DNA of 64,000 nt from Trinickia soli (lineage in GTDB: Bacteria > Pseudomonadota > Gammaproteobacteria > Burkholderiales > Burkholderiaceae): NCBI RefSeq assembly GCF_002879855.1, contig NZ_PNYB01000018.1, positions 1-64,000 on the forward strand. The letters are read 5' to 3'. The stretch's first letter is position 1. Each line of letters opens with the position of its first letter. A program made the position numbers and the translations under genes. Positions 26,813-36,163 of this stretch are shown here, one piece after another. A model generated the notes under the pieces. It made no database searches. It saw only the letters and a list, made by a program, of their open reading frames with translations, and had not been told where the DNA came from.

Positions 26813-28617
26813 CGCAAGACCTCCCTGCCCGTCTGTTTCGATACGATGACCAATTGCACGAAGCTGCGCAGATGGACATAAAGACCGAGGAACGCGTCCA
26901 TCATCCCTGCAAACGCTGCCATGCTTGTGCCTACGAAATGCGCCTCATCCAGCGTCATTCGCACCTCGACGCCCCGAACCGCCATTGCGAACGGCTTGCC
27001 CGGCAGCCAGTGCATGGCCTGACGCGAATCCAGGGCGACGATGCCGGCGATGTGACGGGACGACGTGGCGGAACGCTGCAGGTCATACAGCGTCAACAAT
27101 TCCCTGAACATTGCAACGCCGGAATTGACCAGCGACGCATGATTGAGCGCGAGATGCGACAACAGGCGGCCGTGTAGTTCGCGTTTTCGTTCGAAATGCA
27201 GGGGCCGGGTGGGCCGGCGCAGCATCGCGACGCTGGCGGCTGATTCACCGTCCCGGATGAACAGGTCGCCGCCGTCAAGGCCGATGGCAAGCTGCGCCGG
27301 CAGATCCCGGTTCGTGCATGTCAGCTCGAGGCTCAATGTATCGGTCGATGGTATCGACGGATCAAAATCCGCCTCGATGACCGAAATTTCCGTTTCATAG
27401 CCCGGGCTTTTTGCCGCGACTACGTCGTCCCGGCGAGCAAACCAGTAATGGCCGCGCTGGTGCGCCTTGCCGTAGCGCTCCGAAAAGAACGGCCGGAATT
27501 CGATGATCTGGGCGCGGTCGCGAGTCTGACGCAGGAGATGCACCGAATCGATCGAATAAATATCGTAGGCGGACGCATGATGCGCATCCGCCAGTACCGG
27601 GTACGACGCCGCCCTATGCGTCACGAGAACCGGCTCGCCCGGCCGCCGGAAAAGGTTGACGACCGGCGTGCAGAAGAGCCGGAAATGCATCGCCGACAGC
27701 GAATCCAGGGACCGTGCAGCACGCGGCTCGCCAACCACGCCCTTCAACACGACGTGCAACGTCAGACACTGGCATGGTCCCGCCGCGGCAAGCATCGCGC
27801 CGAAATCGACGTCAACGAAATTGAATTTCTCTGGAAAGCCGGAATATTCGATCAACTGTCGAAACGACGGATGCGACCGTGCCGGATAGTCGAGCAACGC
27901 ATCGTCTGTGTCAAAACCCACCTGCGCGACCGGTACGGTTCGCAGCTGCTGCCAGGCCAATCCGCCGGCCTGGACGTACGCGGCAACGGCATCGATGAAC
28001 AGGCCGTCGGCCAGCGTGGCAATGAAGGACTGCTCGCCGTGCAGGTGCAGTCGGACGGCCTGCAGGTCAAGCGAACGTAAATCAAGGTCCGCTCGGGTGA
28101 GCTCGAACGTAATGGATACGATGCCGGTCGCGTCGGGCGGCAGCACGACTGGTGCAGACGTAGCCGAGGTATAGCGCGCCCCGCTGACGGCGAGTGGCGC
28201 AAGCGTGACATCGTAAGTCGTCCTGAACCGGCAGGCGACCCCATTGATGGGCCGACTCTCCAGTGCGCTCCCTCGCGCAATGGTCTGCGTGGTTGGGGCA
28301 GTCGCATCCCATGCCCCCGTGCCCGATGCGGGCGCGAACTGCACAATCGAGCAAGCCGGAAACGGCCGCAGGTAGTGGGGGTAGAGAACGTCGAGCAGCG
28401 CTTCGGCGAACTGCGGATAGTCGTCGTCAAGTCTCCTGTCGATCCGCGCCCCCAGCAGCGCGAGTGCGTCGAGCATCTGTTTGACGTGCGGATCGCTCTC
28501 GCCCTCATCGGCCGCGACAAGATGTCCCGCAATCTTCGGATAACGCGCCGCGAACCCACGCGCAGTATGCCGCAGATACGACAGCGCGCGTTCATACCAG
28601 GGCAGCAGTCCTTCCAT
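26776..28617 (-). CDS. tssF: Type VI secretion baseplate protein TssF (paralogue 1)
   Basis: This 613-residue TssF (ImpG/VasA) protein starts with the typical helix LLPWYERALSYLRHTARGFAARYPKIA and has the family element LDVLYPHYLRPFPACSIVQF. Later come CRFRTTYDVTLAP, LIEYSGFPEKFNFVDVDF and LFCTPVVNLF. TssF dimers form the core of each baseplate wedge with one TssG. It overlaps tssG by 37 bp and starts 22 bp after the stop of a second tssF. This copy is the closer match to ordinary TssF proteins in its N-terminus. Confidence 0.93.
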   Translation of the reverse strand: MEGLLPWYERALSYLRHTARGFAARYPKIAGHLVAADEGESDPHVKQMLDALALLGARIDRRLDDDYPQFAEALLDVLYPHYLRPFPACSIVQFAPASGTGAWDATAPTTQTIARGSALESRPINGVACRFRTTYDVTLAPLAVSGARYTSATSAPVVLPPDATGIVSITFELTRADLDLRSLDLQAVRLHLHGEQSFIATLADGLFIDAVAAYVQAGGLAWQQLRTVPVAQVGFDTDDALLDYPARSHPSFRQLIEYSGFPEKFNFVDVDFGAMLAAAGPCQCLTLHVVLKGVVGEPRAARSLDSLSAMHFRLFCTPVVNLFRRPGEPVLVTHRAASYPVLADAHHASAYDIYSIDSVHLLRQTRDRAQIIEFRPFFSERYGKAHQRGHYWFARRDDVVAAKSPGYETEISVIEADFDPSIPSTDTLSLELTCTNRDLPAQLAIGLDGGDLFIRDGESAASVAMLRRPTRPLHFERKRELHGRLLSHLALNHASLVNSGVAMFRELLTLYDLQRSATSSRHIAGIVALDSRQAMHWLPGKPFAMAVRGVEVRMTLDEAHFVGTSMAAFAGMMDAFLGLYVHLRSFVQLVIVSKQTGREVLRCRPRNGELPLI

Positions 28618-28639
28618 CTGTTACCGATCCCCGAAAGCA

Positions 28640-30496
28640 TTACAGGATGCCCTGCCCGGGTGGCCCGAGCAGCGGCTCCCCACGCCAGACTTCAGTGCCG
28701 CCGGTCGACACGATCACCAGCTGCATGCAGTCCATGCCGGCGTACCGCAAGAAATACCGCTCCATCAGGAGCGCGAAGGTATGCCGCGCGTCACCGGCGA
28801 ATGCGACTTCGTCGATGGTCAGAGTCATCTGGACGCCGGGTACAAGGTGTGGCGTCGGGATTCCCGGGACGTGCATCACCGGCCGGATAACGCTGCAGCC
28901 CATTCCCACAATGCCGTCGACGTACCGGGTCGCATCCCGCGGCAAGCCCTTGCCAAACTGGTGCAGCAGATCCTGCAGCATGGGAAGGCCTGATGGCGAC
29001 AGCGTCACCGGATTGGGCGAGAGCGCTGAAACAAGCCGCCAGTGCGACTCGCCGTCCTGGGGCAGGAACATAGGCGGGGACGGATGCACGAGCATGGTGA
29101 CCGGTGCCGTAAGACCCAGCGACTCGCTGTGCAGTCGGCCTTCTTGCGTGCCGGCGCCGAGCATCGCCGACACGTCGCCGTTCGTGCATGTCAGTGTGAT
29201 CGCGAGCTTGGCCGCCGCGGGCGCGACCGGTTGCCGTCCCCAGTCGACCACCTGGATAGCCGTTTCGACCCCTGCCCGCCGGGCGGTTAGCCGGTCGCGC
29301 TCCCGCAGCCAGAACATTCCGACTGGAGACCCGTGCTGGAATGAGTGGAAGGGCGGGATATCGTCTCCCGGCGTTTTGCCTTCCTCGCCAAGCATCATGC
29401 GCACGGCGTCGATCGAATGGAGCATGGCACGTGCAGCCCCTTTTTTTGGTTTGGGCAGCACGATCGGGTAGCACGGCCGGCCCTGCTTTACATCGGTAGG
29501 TTTCGCATCGCGCCGGAAGCGGTTGACGACCGGCGTGCAGAAGAGCCTCAGGTGATCGCGGCTCAACGGGGCGAGTCGCTGGACGGCCTGGGCATCGGCT
29601 ACCCGTCCCGCGACGGGCAGATGCAGCGTGAGTCGAGCGCAGGAGCCAGCCGCGTGCATCAATGCCGCGAAATCGAGATCGACAAAGCTGAATTTGTGCG
29701 GGAAAGCCAGGTATTCGATCAGCATCCGCAGCGCCGGCTGGGTGGGCACGTGCTGCGGCTCCTCGATGAGCGCCTCGTTGTCCCCGAAGCCGGCCGCAGA
29801 CACTGGCTTCTTCTCCAGTGCCCGCCAGCAGCGGCTGCCGTCAGCTTCGACAAAGGCGGTTGTCGGGTGCAGAAGGAACGCATCGGTCAGGGCGGCGGCG
29901 AAGAAGCGCTCACCATGCAGGTGGACGCGCAGCGTCTGCGGCAACAGCTCACTGCCGGGCACCAGTTCACCGCTGAGCGACGCGAATTCGACAGAGATGA
30001 TTCCCACTGTATCGCCGGGCAACCGGCCAGCGTTGGGCATGGGCGCGACGCTCGTCGGTGCGAACTGCGCATGCGTGATGTCGAGCGGCGCGAGTGTCAC
30101 GTCGCATACCGTGGTGAACCGGCACAGCGACGGGCGGGACGCCAGGCCGGTGCCGCGCGGCACCATGAGTGTCTGCGTCCGATCCTCGAACAGCCGGGAC
30201 ACGTCGAACTGCGCGATCGAGCACGACGGAACCGGCCGCAGGTATATGGGGAACACCGTTTCGAGCATCGCTTCGGTGAACTCCGGCACGTGGTCGCTGA
30301 TCCGCTGCGAGGCACGAGCATAGAGCCACGCGGCACCCTGCATCAGGCGCCCGACGCCCGGATCGTCGCTTAGTGCGCCAGACAGCGAAAGCTGGATCGC
30401 GGCATTCGGAAACTCACGCGCGAATCGCTCCGTGCCCTGACGCAGCAGAGCGAGTTCGCGTTCGAAGTAAGGCAGCAGGGTGTCGAGGTCGTCCAT
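28640..30496 (-). CDS. tssF: Second TssF paralogue
   Basis: This 618-residue protein is also a TssF. It has FERELALLRQGTERFAREFPNAA, LETVFPIYLRPVPSCSIAQFD, CRFTTVCDVTLAPLDIT, LIEYLAFPHKFSFVDLDFAAL and LFCTPVVNRFRR, each aligning with the equivalent block in the neighbouring tssF. Overall it is strongly diverged from that copy, so this is an old duplication or separate acquisition, not a recent repeat. The frame is open 72 codons upstream; the ATG at 30496 gives the normal family start. It is first in the tssF-tssF-tssG operon and diverges from vgrG over 348 bp of AT-rich DNA. Confidence 0.9.
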   Translation of the reverse strand: MDDLDTLLPYFERELALLRQGTERFAREFPNAAIQLSLSGALSDDPGVGRLMQGAAWLYARASQRISDHVPEFTEAMLETVFPIYLRPVPSCSIAQFDVSRLFEDRTQTLMVPRGTGLASRPSLCRFTTVCDVTLAPLDITHAQFAPTSVAPMPNAGRLPGDTVGIISVEFASLSGELVPGSELLPQTLRVHLHGERFFAAALTDAFLLHPTTAFVEADGSRCWRALEKKPVSAAGFGDNEALIEEPQHVPTQPALRMLIEYLAFPHKFSFVDLDFAALMHAAGSCARLTLHLPVAGRVADAQAVQRLAPLSRDHLRLFCTPVVNRFRRDAKPTDVKQGRPCYPIVLPKPKKGAARAMLHSIDAVRMMLGEEGKTPGDDIPPFHSFQHGSPVGMFWLRERDRLTARRAGVETAIQVVDWGRQPVAPAAAKLAITLTCTNGDVSAMLGAGTQEGRLHSESLGLTAPVTMLVHPSPPMFLPQDGESHWRLVSALSPNPVTLSPSGLPMLQDLLHQFGKGLPRDATRYVDGIVGMGCSVIRPVMHVPGIPTPHLVPGVQMTLTIDEVAFAGDARHTFALLMERYFLRYAGMDCMQLVIVSTGGTEVWRGEPLLGPPGQGIL

Positions 30497-30844
30497 GAGG
30501 TCGGGGTACGGCGCGCGAAACATGAAGCACACAACGCAGGAGCATGGAGTGCGGGAGCCGCGCAAAGGGGACGCATTATGCGCCGCAGCCTTAATAGAAT
30601 GCGATGCATCCGGCAAGATTATTCGAAATGGATATTTCGCGAAGCAGAGATTGAATAATTTCACTCGCAATTTGAAGCGGATTGAATCTAAATGCAATAA
30701 GAACATTCTCAATTACCCATCAACTCGAAGCACCCCCCGAATGGAAACGTTTTTCTACCTTTAATAACATGACAAGTACCAATTTTTCACTGTACTATTC
30801 GACTCCCGTTTTAGACGGCATTGCGGCTCCGCCATTCAAATCCA
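30497..30844. other. AT-rich divergent region between tssF and vgrG
   Basis: 348 bp, clearly more AT-rich (by eye about 40% GC from 30590 on) than the rest of the window. It must hold promoters for both the tssF-tssF-tssG and vgrG operons and would be a natural H-NS target. No convincing -10/-35 pair, operator or small ORF was identified. Confidence 0.5.
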
Positions 30845-33415
30845 ATGTCCAAGGCCCCGGATTTCTTCAAGCTCCTGAACGCCCCCCGTCATATCGACGC
30901 CCAGACACCTCTGTCTGGGCGGTCAAAGCTATTGCTGGTTGCCTTTGACTGCACCGAAGGGTTATCGCTTATCGATGAAATGCAGGCGAGCTTCGTGTCT
31001 CAGGATCCGACCATCGAATTAAAGCGGATGATCGGCCAGCCGGTGACGGTTTTTCTGCAGCAGGACAACGCCCTCTCGAGTTCACAGCAACGGTATTTTC
31101 ACGGCTATATCACCGCCTTTTCTCACGTGAATAACGATGGAGGCCTCGCTCGGTATGAAGCCGAGATACGGCCGTGGCTGTGGAGGTTGACGCGCCGCCA
31201 GGATATCCGCATCTTCCAGGAGCAGAGCGTCGAGGCAATTCTCTCCAGGGTGTTCCACGAATTCGGGTCACTCGCATCGTTCGAGTTCCGGCTCTCGAAG
31301 GCCACCGCGAACCGCAGCTACTGCACGCAGTATCGCGAGACCGATCTGGCGTTTGTCTTGCGGCTGATGCAGGAAGAAGGCCTCTTCTTTTACTTCGAGC
31401 ATACGAAGGGAAGCCATAAGCTCATCATCACCGATACCTCCACCAGTGCGAAACCAATTGACGGGTTCAGCCCGCAAATCCCGTATTCGCAGGACGAACG
31501 GCTGGATAACATCGACGTCATCTCGTCGTTCCGGTCATTTCGGCAGATGTCATCGGGCAGCGTGTCGCTCAAGACGGCCGACTACAAGGTGCCGCACGCG
31601 CTGCGCGAGGCTGGGCTCGACATCGAAAACGACCAGGGTGACGTGCCCTCCTACGACATCTACGACTATCCGGGCGCGCACGCCTACCCGGACGAGGACC
31701 GAGGGCAGGAACTGGCCGGCTTCCGGGCCGAGGCGATCGCCGCCACCGCCAAGCTGTTCTTTGGGGAGACGACGAGCCGCAAGCTGATGCCGAGGCGCTA
31801 CTTCCAGCTAGAGAACCATTACGACCACGAGGACGCCGAACCTGAAGACCGGCAGTTCATGCTGATCAAAATCAGGCACAGCGCACGCAACAATTACCAG
31901 ACGGGCGACGGCGCGGCGACCTACAGCGCAACGTTCACCTGCATTCGGAAGAAGATTCCTTACCGCCCGGCGCAGACGATCGCACGACCGGTGATTTCGG
32001 GCGTGCAAACCGCATTCGTCACGGGACCGGCTGGCCAGGAAATCTACACCGACGAGCTGGGCCGCGTGAAGGTGCATTTCCACTGGGACCGGCTGGGGAA
32101 GCAGGACCACACGAGTTCGTGCTGGCTGCGCACCATCCATCCGTGGGCAGGACGCGGGTACGGGATGCTCCATATCCCGCGCATTGGCGATGAGGTCGCC
32201 GTCATTTTTGTGGATGGTTCGCCGGACCGGCCGATCATCATGGGGAGCGTGTCGAACACCATCAACTCCGTGCAGTGGAAACTGCCGGATAACCAGGCGC
32301 TCTCGGGATTGCGTTCGCGCGAATTGGCCGGCGTGCAGGAAAACCGGGTGGTGGCCGATGACACGAACGGCAAACTACAGGTCCAGGTATCGAGCGATTA
32401 TGCTCAGTCCCGCCTGGTGGTCGGCTATAACACGCGCATTACCGGCCACGCGGGGCGCGGACAGGCGCGCGGCACCGGTTGGGAACTGGCGACCGATGCG
32501 TGGGGCGTCTTGCGTGCGAACAAGGGCATGCTGGTGACGACCGAGGCGCGCGCGGGTGCGGCGGCGGCAGTCAAGGACATGTGCGAGACGGTGCAACGTC
32601 TCGCGCAGGCGCGCGAGCAGCACGATACGCTCGCCAGTGCGGCGGTAAAGGCCCAGGCACAGGACGGGCAGGATCAGCCGGCAGTGACCGATGCGCTGAA
32701 GAGACAGAACGACGAAATCGGTGGGCAGGCGGGCGGAGACTTTCCGGAACTGTCGAAACCCCATTTGGTGCTTGCCTCTCCCGCCGGGATACAGGCGACG
32801 ACAGCCGGCAGCGCCCACCTCGCCAGCGGCGAACATACGGCGATCACCACGGGCGGCCACCTGAGCGTGAGCACCGGCAGCAGCCTGCTGGCTTCCGCAA
32901 AGAACGCGATCCGTTTCTTCGCCTACAAGCTCGGTATACGGATGGTTTCCTATGCCGGCGACATCGATATCAAGGCGCTGCAAAAGAACCTGAACCTGCT
33001 GGCGAAGCTCGACATCACGCAGACGGCGGAAAGCATCACGATCAGGGCCACGAAGCAACTCATGCTCAACGGCGGCGACAGCTATATCAGCCTGAACCGC
33101 GGCCAGATTACCGTGGGCAGCGGGAAGTTTGAGGTCAATGCTCAGGTCAGCACCATGCCGTCCAAGACGATGGGCGTGAACGCTATCGGGCAACCGGACG
33201 TGCAGCTACACGACCAGACGTTCAGGATTCTCTCGCCAACCGGCACGCCGCTTCCCGGCGTGGATTACCAGGTCAGCGCACCATCCGGCGGCCACGTCTT
33301 TAGGACGGGCGATCAGGGCCGCTCGCCGACATTGAATACAGCGCAGCAAGAGGCCGCGCAATTTGAGTTGCACTGGGATGAATTTGCCGCGCCTTCCACC
33401 CGTTCCGGCGCTTGA
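30845..33415 (+). CDS. vgrG: Type VI spike protein VgrG with C-terminal extension
   Basis: This 856-residue VgrG opens with a gp27-like base (about 1-370; starts DFFKLLNAPRHI). A gp5 OB-fold follows at about 390-470 (EIYTDELGRVKVHFHWDRLG, then CWLRTIHPWAG and IPRIGDEVAVIF), then the Gp5 repeat/DUF2345 beta-helix (about 500-770). An 81-residue tail (776-856; TPLPGVDYQVSAPSGGHVFRT) resembles transthyretin-like effector-docking domains of other VgrGs. The trimer tips the type VI needle. It heads a vgrG-effector-immunity-PAAR operon. The tail, but not the rest, is duplicated at 35885. The start at 30845 has no clear Shine-Dalgarno. Confidence 0.93.
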   Translation: MSKAPDFFKLLNAPRHIDAQTPLSGRSKLLLVAFDCTEGLSLIDEMQASFVSQDPTIELKRMIGQPVTVFLQQDNALSSSQQRYFHGYITAFSHVNNDGGLARYEAEIRPWLWRLTRRQDIRIFQEQSVEAILSRVFHEFGSLASFEFRLSKATANRSYCTQYRETDLAFVLRLMQEEGLFFYFEHTKGSHKLIITDTSTSAKPIDGFSPQIPYSQDERLDNIDVISSFRSFRQMSSGSVSLKTADYKVPHALREAGLDIENDQGDVPSYDIYDYPGAHAYPDEDRGQELAGFRAEAIAATAKLFFGETTSRKLMPRRYFQLENHYDHEDAEPEDRQFMLIKIRHSARNNYQTGDGAATYSATFTCIRKKIPYRPAQTIARPVISGVQTAFVTGPAGQEIYTDELGRVKVHFHWDRLGKQDHTSSCWLRTIHPWAGRGYGMLHIPRIGDEVAVIFVDGSPDRPIIMGSVSNTINSVQWKLPDNQALSGLRSRELAGVQENRVVADDTNGKLQVQVSSDYAQSRLVVGYNTRITGHAGRGQARGTGWELATDAWGVLRANKGMLVTTEARAGAAAAVKDMCETVQRLAQAREQHDTLASAAVKAQAQDGQDQPAVTDALKRQNDEIGGQAGGDFPELSKPHLVLASPAGIQATTAGSAHLASGEHTAITTGGHLSVSTGSSLLASAKNAIRFFAYKLGIRMVSYAGDIDIKALQKNLNLLAKLDITQTAESITIRATKQLMLNGGDSYISLNRGQITVGSGKFEVNAQVSTMPSKTMGVNAIGQPDVQLHDQTFRILSPTGTPLPGVDYQVSAPSGGHVFRTGDQGRSPTLNTAQQEAAQFELHWDEFAAPSTRSGA

Positions 33416-33448
33416 CCCCAACCACCGAATCGACAGGGAGCACAGAGT

Positions 33449-34621
33449 TTGGCAGAGAATCTGAAAGTCACGGGAACGACCAATCCTGATCCAAATACCT
33501 GCGTGGATGCGCAGTGCAGCTGCGAGATCATCTGGTCGATGGCGCAGCAGTTCTCGATGCGGCAGCTTGTGACGCATGCGCCCATGCACGCTCATCTGCC
33601 CGACTATCGCGAATGCAACGGGCATGTGTTGGGCGAGCAGCTCGAGAAGAATTGGACGCCCAAGTTCGTCAGCGACCTCGAAGTCAGAGCAAAGCGGATT
33701 GCGGCGGCGTATGCGCGCGTGTTTCTCGAGGACTTTCACCTGGGCGACAAGAGCAAGGTCGGCCGCTTCTATTGGCTGGGCCTGGGTGCATTCGCGTCCA
33801 AGCAGGTCGCGGCAACGCTCCACACCTGGCAGGTGAAATACGTGGCGCACTGCTCCGAGTTGCGCGCTGGCTTGGGCAGGGGCAATCTCTGGCTCTTCAA
33901 CGACGTCCTGGCGTGGTTCTACGGCTACGCTGCCGGCGCCGATACGTTCGAAAAGTGCATGCATGCGCGCGACAGCAGGCAGTTTGTCGATCAGGTCACC
34001 ACCAACTTTGCACGGCAGTTCGAGAACGACGCCGCATCGATCGATAAGGTTCCTCACGAGATCGATGGTGAGACGGGCCTGAAGAAGGCGAAGCTCGGAT
34101 ATCTCAAATGCACGCAGATTGTGAAGGACGGGTTCCAGGCGGTCAAAGACTGGGAAAATGAGACAGGTGAAAAACGGCTTGATATTGCGTTCAATCATTT
34201 GCTTCTGATTGCCCAGCACGAGCAGGGCGAGGTGCTGCAAGGCCTGATCTACGATGATCCGGAATTCCAGAAGTGGCTCAAATTACAGCGTGGCGCCCTG
34301 GCGACTTCTGACAACACGGCAATCAACGCATCGATGCAAACGATTAGGTCTGGTCTATCCGACGGCTCAGACGCACTGGTGGCTGTTACCCGCGCCCTGG
34401 TGCCGGGCCTTCAACTGGTATTAACGCCCGATAGGACAACGGACGACACCGAATTCCGGTCCGACGCTCCGGATCGCTTGGTTTTGGAGGATTACCAGAA
34501 GCGTATGGAGTGGATCAAAGAGGCGGCGAAGAAATATCACGGATTGATGCAGAGAAAGGAAAAAATCATGTTTGATTATCTTGAAGTCATCAAAAGCTGG
34601 GGCGATCTGCCGGACCTATGA
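33449..34621 (+). CDS. Putative VgrG-linked type VI effector, copy A
   Basis: This 390-residue protein is one whose function I do not recognise. It lies directly after vgrG and before an envelope-anchored protein and PAAR, the usual slot for a VgrG-delivered toxin. It has no signal peptide. The middle part (about 105-180) has aromatic, amphipathic helices (FYWLGLGAFASKQV and LWLFNDVLAWFYGYAAG). A DUF2515-like relationship is possible from memory but unverified. The start is TTG, with GGGAG about 9 bases upstream; no ATG occurs before residue 31. Residues 1-243 are identical in copy B, and the rest differs at 13 positions. Its stop overlaps the next start (ATGA). Confidence 0.65.
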   Translation: MAENLKVTGTTNPDPNTCVDAQCSCEIIWSMAQQFSMRQLVTHAPMHAHLPDYRECNGHVLGEQLEKNWTPKFVSDLEVRAKRIAAAYARVFLEDFHLGDKSKVGRFYWLGLGAFASKQVAATLHTWQVKYVAHCSELRAGLGRGNLWLFNDVLAWFYGYAAGADTFEKCMHARDSRQFVDQVTTNFARQFENDAASIDKVPHEIDGETGLKKAKLGYLKCTQIVKDGFQAVKDWENETGEKRLDIAFNHLLLIAQHEQGEVLQGLIYDDPEFQKWLKLQRGALATSDNTAINASMQTIRSGLSDGSDALVAVTRALVPGLQLVLTPDRTTDDTEFRSDAPDRLVLEDYQKRMEWIKEAAKKYHGLMQRKEKIMFDYLEVIKSWGDLPDL

Positions 34622-35526
34622 TGAAAACGATTCTCTCTCTCATATTGATTCTAGGGGGGCTCGTATGTAGTGCCGCGTTGGCCGTACGCTATTTGCCCTC
34701 ACATTCATCTCTTGACCATAACAACGACATGAAATCATCCCTTATGCGCATCCGACTCGGCGATCCTATAGATTCTGATCTAGGCGGGCAAGGCTCGTCT
34801 ACCGACAACCATCCCTCGGGGATGAAGTTTTATCAGCGCGAATGGAATAGAGGTAGCCTGGGTACCGTGGAGTTCGTGCATGGGAAGCACAGTTTCACGA
34901 TAGACAATGTGCTCTCTGTACTGGGCACCGATGACCGGGATGTACCAGAAGGAATTTATGACTGGGACATAAATTTTGGAGTCAGCCCGGAACAAGCCGA
35001 TACGCATGAAGCTGCGCTGGGTCGCATGGTGAAGTTGTTTTCCGATCTGCGCGCACGAGGGTGGGTGCGGTATATCGACATAGGTGATCCACGCCTGACT
35101 GGAAAGGAGGCTTGGGATCGCCTGAAAATCGATTCCGTATACTCACTGGACCCAAATTACACGCCCACCATTGCTGAATGGAAGGCTGCGTTGAGGAAAA
35201 TGCCTCAATGGAGATTCTATGCCGATGGCGTCTACCTCAAGGTGTCACTCATGGAAAGCAATATGGGAGATTTCGTCGGAAAGACGACATACCTGCTGTC
35301 AGTAAACATGAGAAGTGAATTTGCTTTTTATGGAATAGGCTATTTCTCCGGCGACTCTGAGAAAATGGACAACTGGAAGGCACTGCTTCCTGCTGAGCTG
35401 CCGAAGTACCACGCAAAGCGACTCAAGACCGAAACCGCCCTGAAAGAGCAAGGCTACACGATCGACACGACCTATCAGGATCCGCCGATCAAGGGATTGC
35501 AGGAATCATCCGCCAATCCGCAATGA
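34618..35526 (+). CDS. Putative immunity protein, envelope-anchored, copy A
   Basis: This 302-residue protein has a hydrophobic N-terminal segment (residues 3-23) that acts as signal or anchor. A Cys at position 17 follows Leu-Val, a poor lipobox, so lipidation is doubtful. The remaining domain is hydrophilic and would sit in the periplasm. Overlap with the effector stop (ATGA) and location between effector and PAAR suggest that it neutralises the effector, which would then act in the periplasm or on membranes. The gene is visibly more AT-rich than its neighbours. It differs from copy B at 27 residues by my count, twice the number seen between the effector copies. Confidence 0.6.
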   Translation: MMKTILSLILILGGLVCSAALAVRYLPSHSSLDHNNDMKSSLMRIRLGDPIDSDLGGQGSSTDNHPSGMKFYQREWNRGSLGTVEFVHGKHSFTIDNVLSVLGTDDRDVPEGIYDWDINFGVSPEQADTHEAALGRMVKLFSDLRARGWVRYIDIGDPRLTGKEAWDRLKIDSVYSLDPNYTPTIAEWKAALRKMPQWRFYADGVYLKVSLMESNMGDFVGKTTYLLSVNMRSEFAFYGIGYFSGDSEKMDNWKALLPAELPKYHAKRLKTETALKEQGYTIDTTYQDPPIKGLQESSANPQ

Positions 35527-35536
35527 GGTTCCGTCG

Positions 35537-35821
35537 ATGACACGAGCGACCGTAGGCGGGAAAGCACAGATCGTGGTGGGCGATACAACCAGCCATGGTG
35601 GTCAGGTGGTCTCCGGCAGCCCGTCTTCGACATGGAGCCGGGCCGAGATTCCCATTGTCCGCAAGGGCGACAAGGTGACGTGCCCGAAATGCGAGCCTCA
35701 TATCTTCGAGATCGCAGAGGGCTGTGACGGGAGTCTGGACTTCGGGGCGCCGGTTGCGCTTGAAGGGCACAAGACGACCTGTGGCGCAATTTTGATCGCT
35801 GAATCGGGCGGAGCTGACTGA
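35537..35821 (+). CDS. PAAR-domain protein, copy A
   Basis: This 94-residue PAAR-type spike-tip protein has an N-terminal TRATVGGKAQIVVGDTTSHGGQVVSGS segment, followed by a Cys pair in CPKCEPH, GHKTTCGA, and nearby His residues. Metal binding by Cys/His is typical of PAAR cones that sharpen the VgrG trimer. It has no toxin extension. It starts 10 bp after the immunity gene in the same operon. Copy B differs at 6 of 94 residues. Two near-identical PAAR genes in one operon are unusual. Confidence 0.88.
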   Translation: MTRATVGGKAQIVVGDTTSHGGQVVSGSPSSTWSRAEIPIVRKGDKVTCPKCEPHIFEIAEGCDGSLDFGAPVALEGHKTTCGAILIAESGGAD

Positions 35822-35884
35822 CAGTCGGGCCGGCGGTGAGCCTTCCCTGTATTTCGCCTTCCAGCAGGTCGCACGTATGGGTCG

Positions 35885-36130
35885 ATGGGCGTGAACGCTA
35901 TCGGGCAACCGGATGTGCAGCTACACGACCAGACGTTCAGGGTTCTCTCACCATCCGGCACGCCGCTTCCCGGCGTGGATTACCAGGTCAGCGCACCATC
36001 CGGCGGCCACGTCTTTAGGACGGGCGATCAGGGCCGCTCGCCGACATTGAATACAGCGCAGCAAGAGGCCGCGCAATTTGAGTTGCACTGGGATGAATTT
36101 GCCGCGCCTTCCGCCCGTTCCGGCGCTTGA
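35885..36130 (+). pseudogene. Detached VgrG C-terminal tail (81 codons)
   Basis: This ORF of 81 codons is equivalent to residues 776-856 of the intact VgrG, with three substitutions. It is a by-product of the tandem duplication and lacks every other VgrG domain. The frame is intact, begins with ATG and ends with a stop, so it could be made as a free transthyretin-like domain. There is no good ribosome site (GGGTCG directly before the ATG). It is either a remnant or an adaptor for loading the second effector. Confidence 0.6.
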
Positions 36131-36163
36131 CCCCAACCACCGAATCGACAGGGAGCACAGAGT

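Larger units (their letters stand above)
33170..35884 (+). repeat. Tandem module copy A (vgrG tail, effector, immunity, PAAR)
   Basis: This is the first unit of a direct tandem duplication with a constant 2715-bp offset. Matching landmarks are the internal vgrG ATG (33170 and 35885), effector start (33449 and 36164), immunity start (34618 and 37333) and PAAR start (35537 and 38252). Copy A begins inside intact vgrG and ends about 60 bp after its PAAR gene, directly where copy B starts. Confidence 0.95.

Noticed and set aside
34337-34360. Gly-Leu-Ser-Asp-Gly in the effector candidate, a GxSxG lipase-like motif
   Set aside because: It is in a probably helical, low-hydrophobicity segment with no preceding strand and no recognisable Asp/His partners, so it is likely a chance match.
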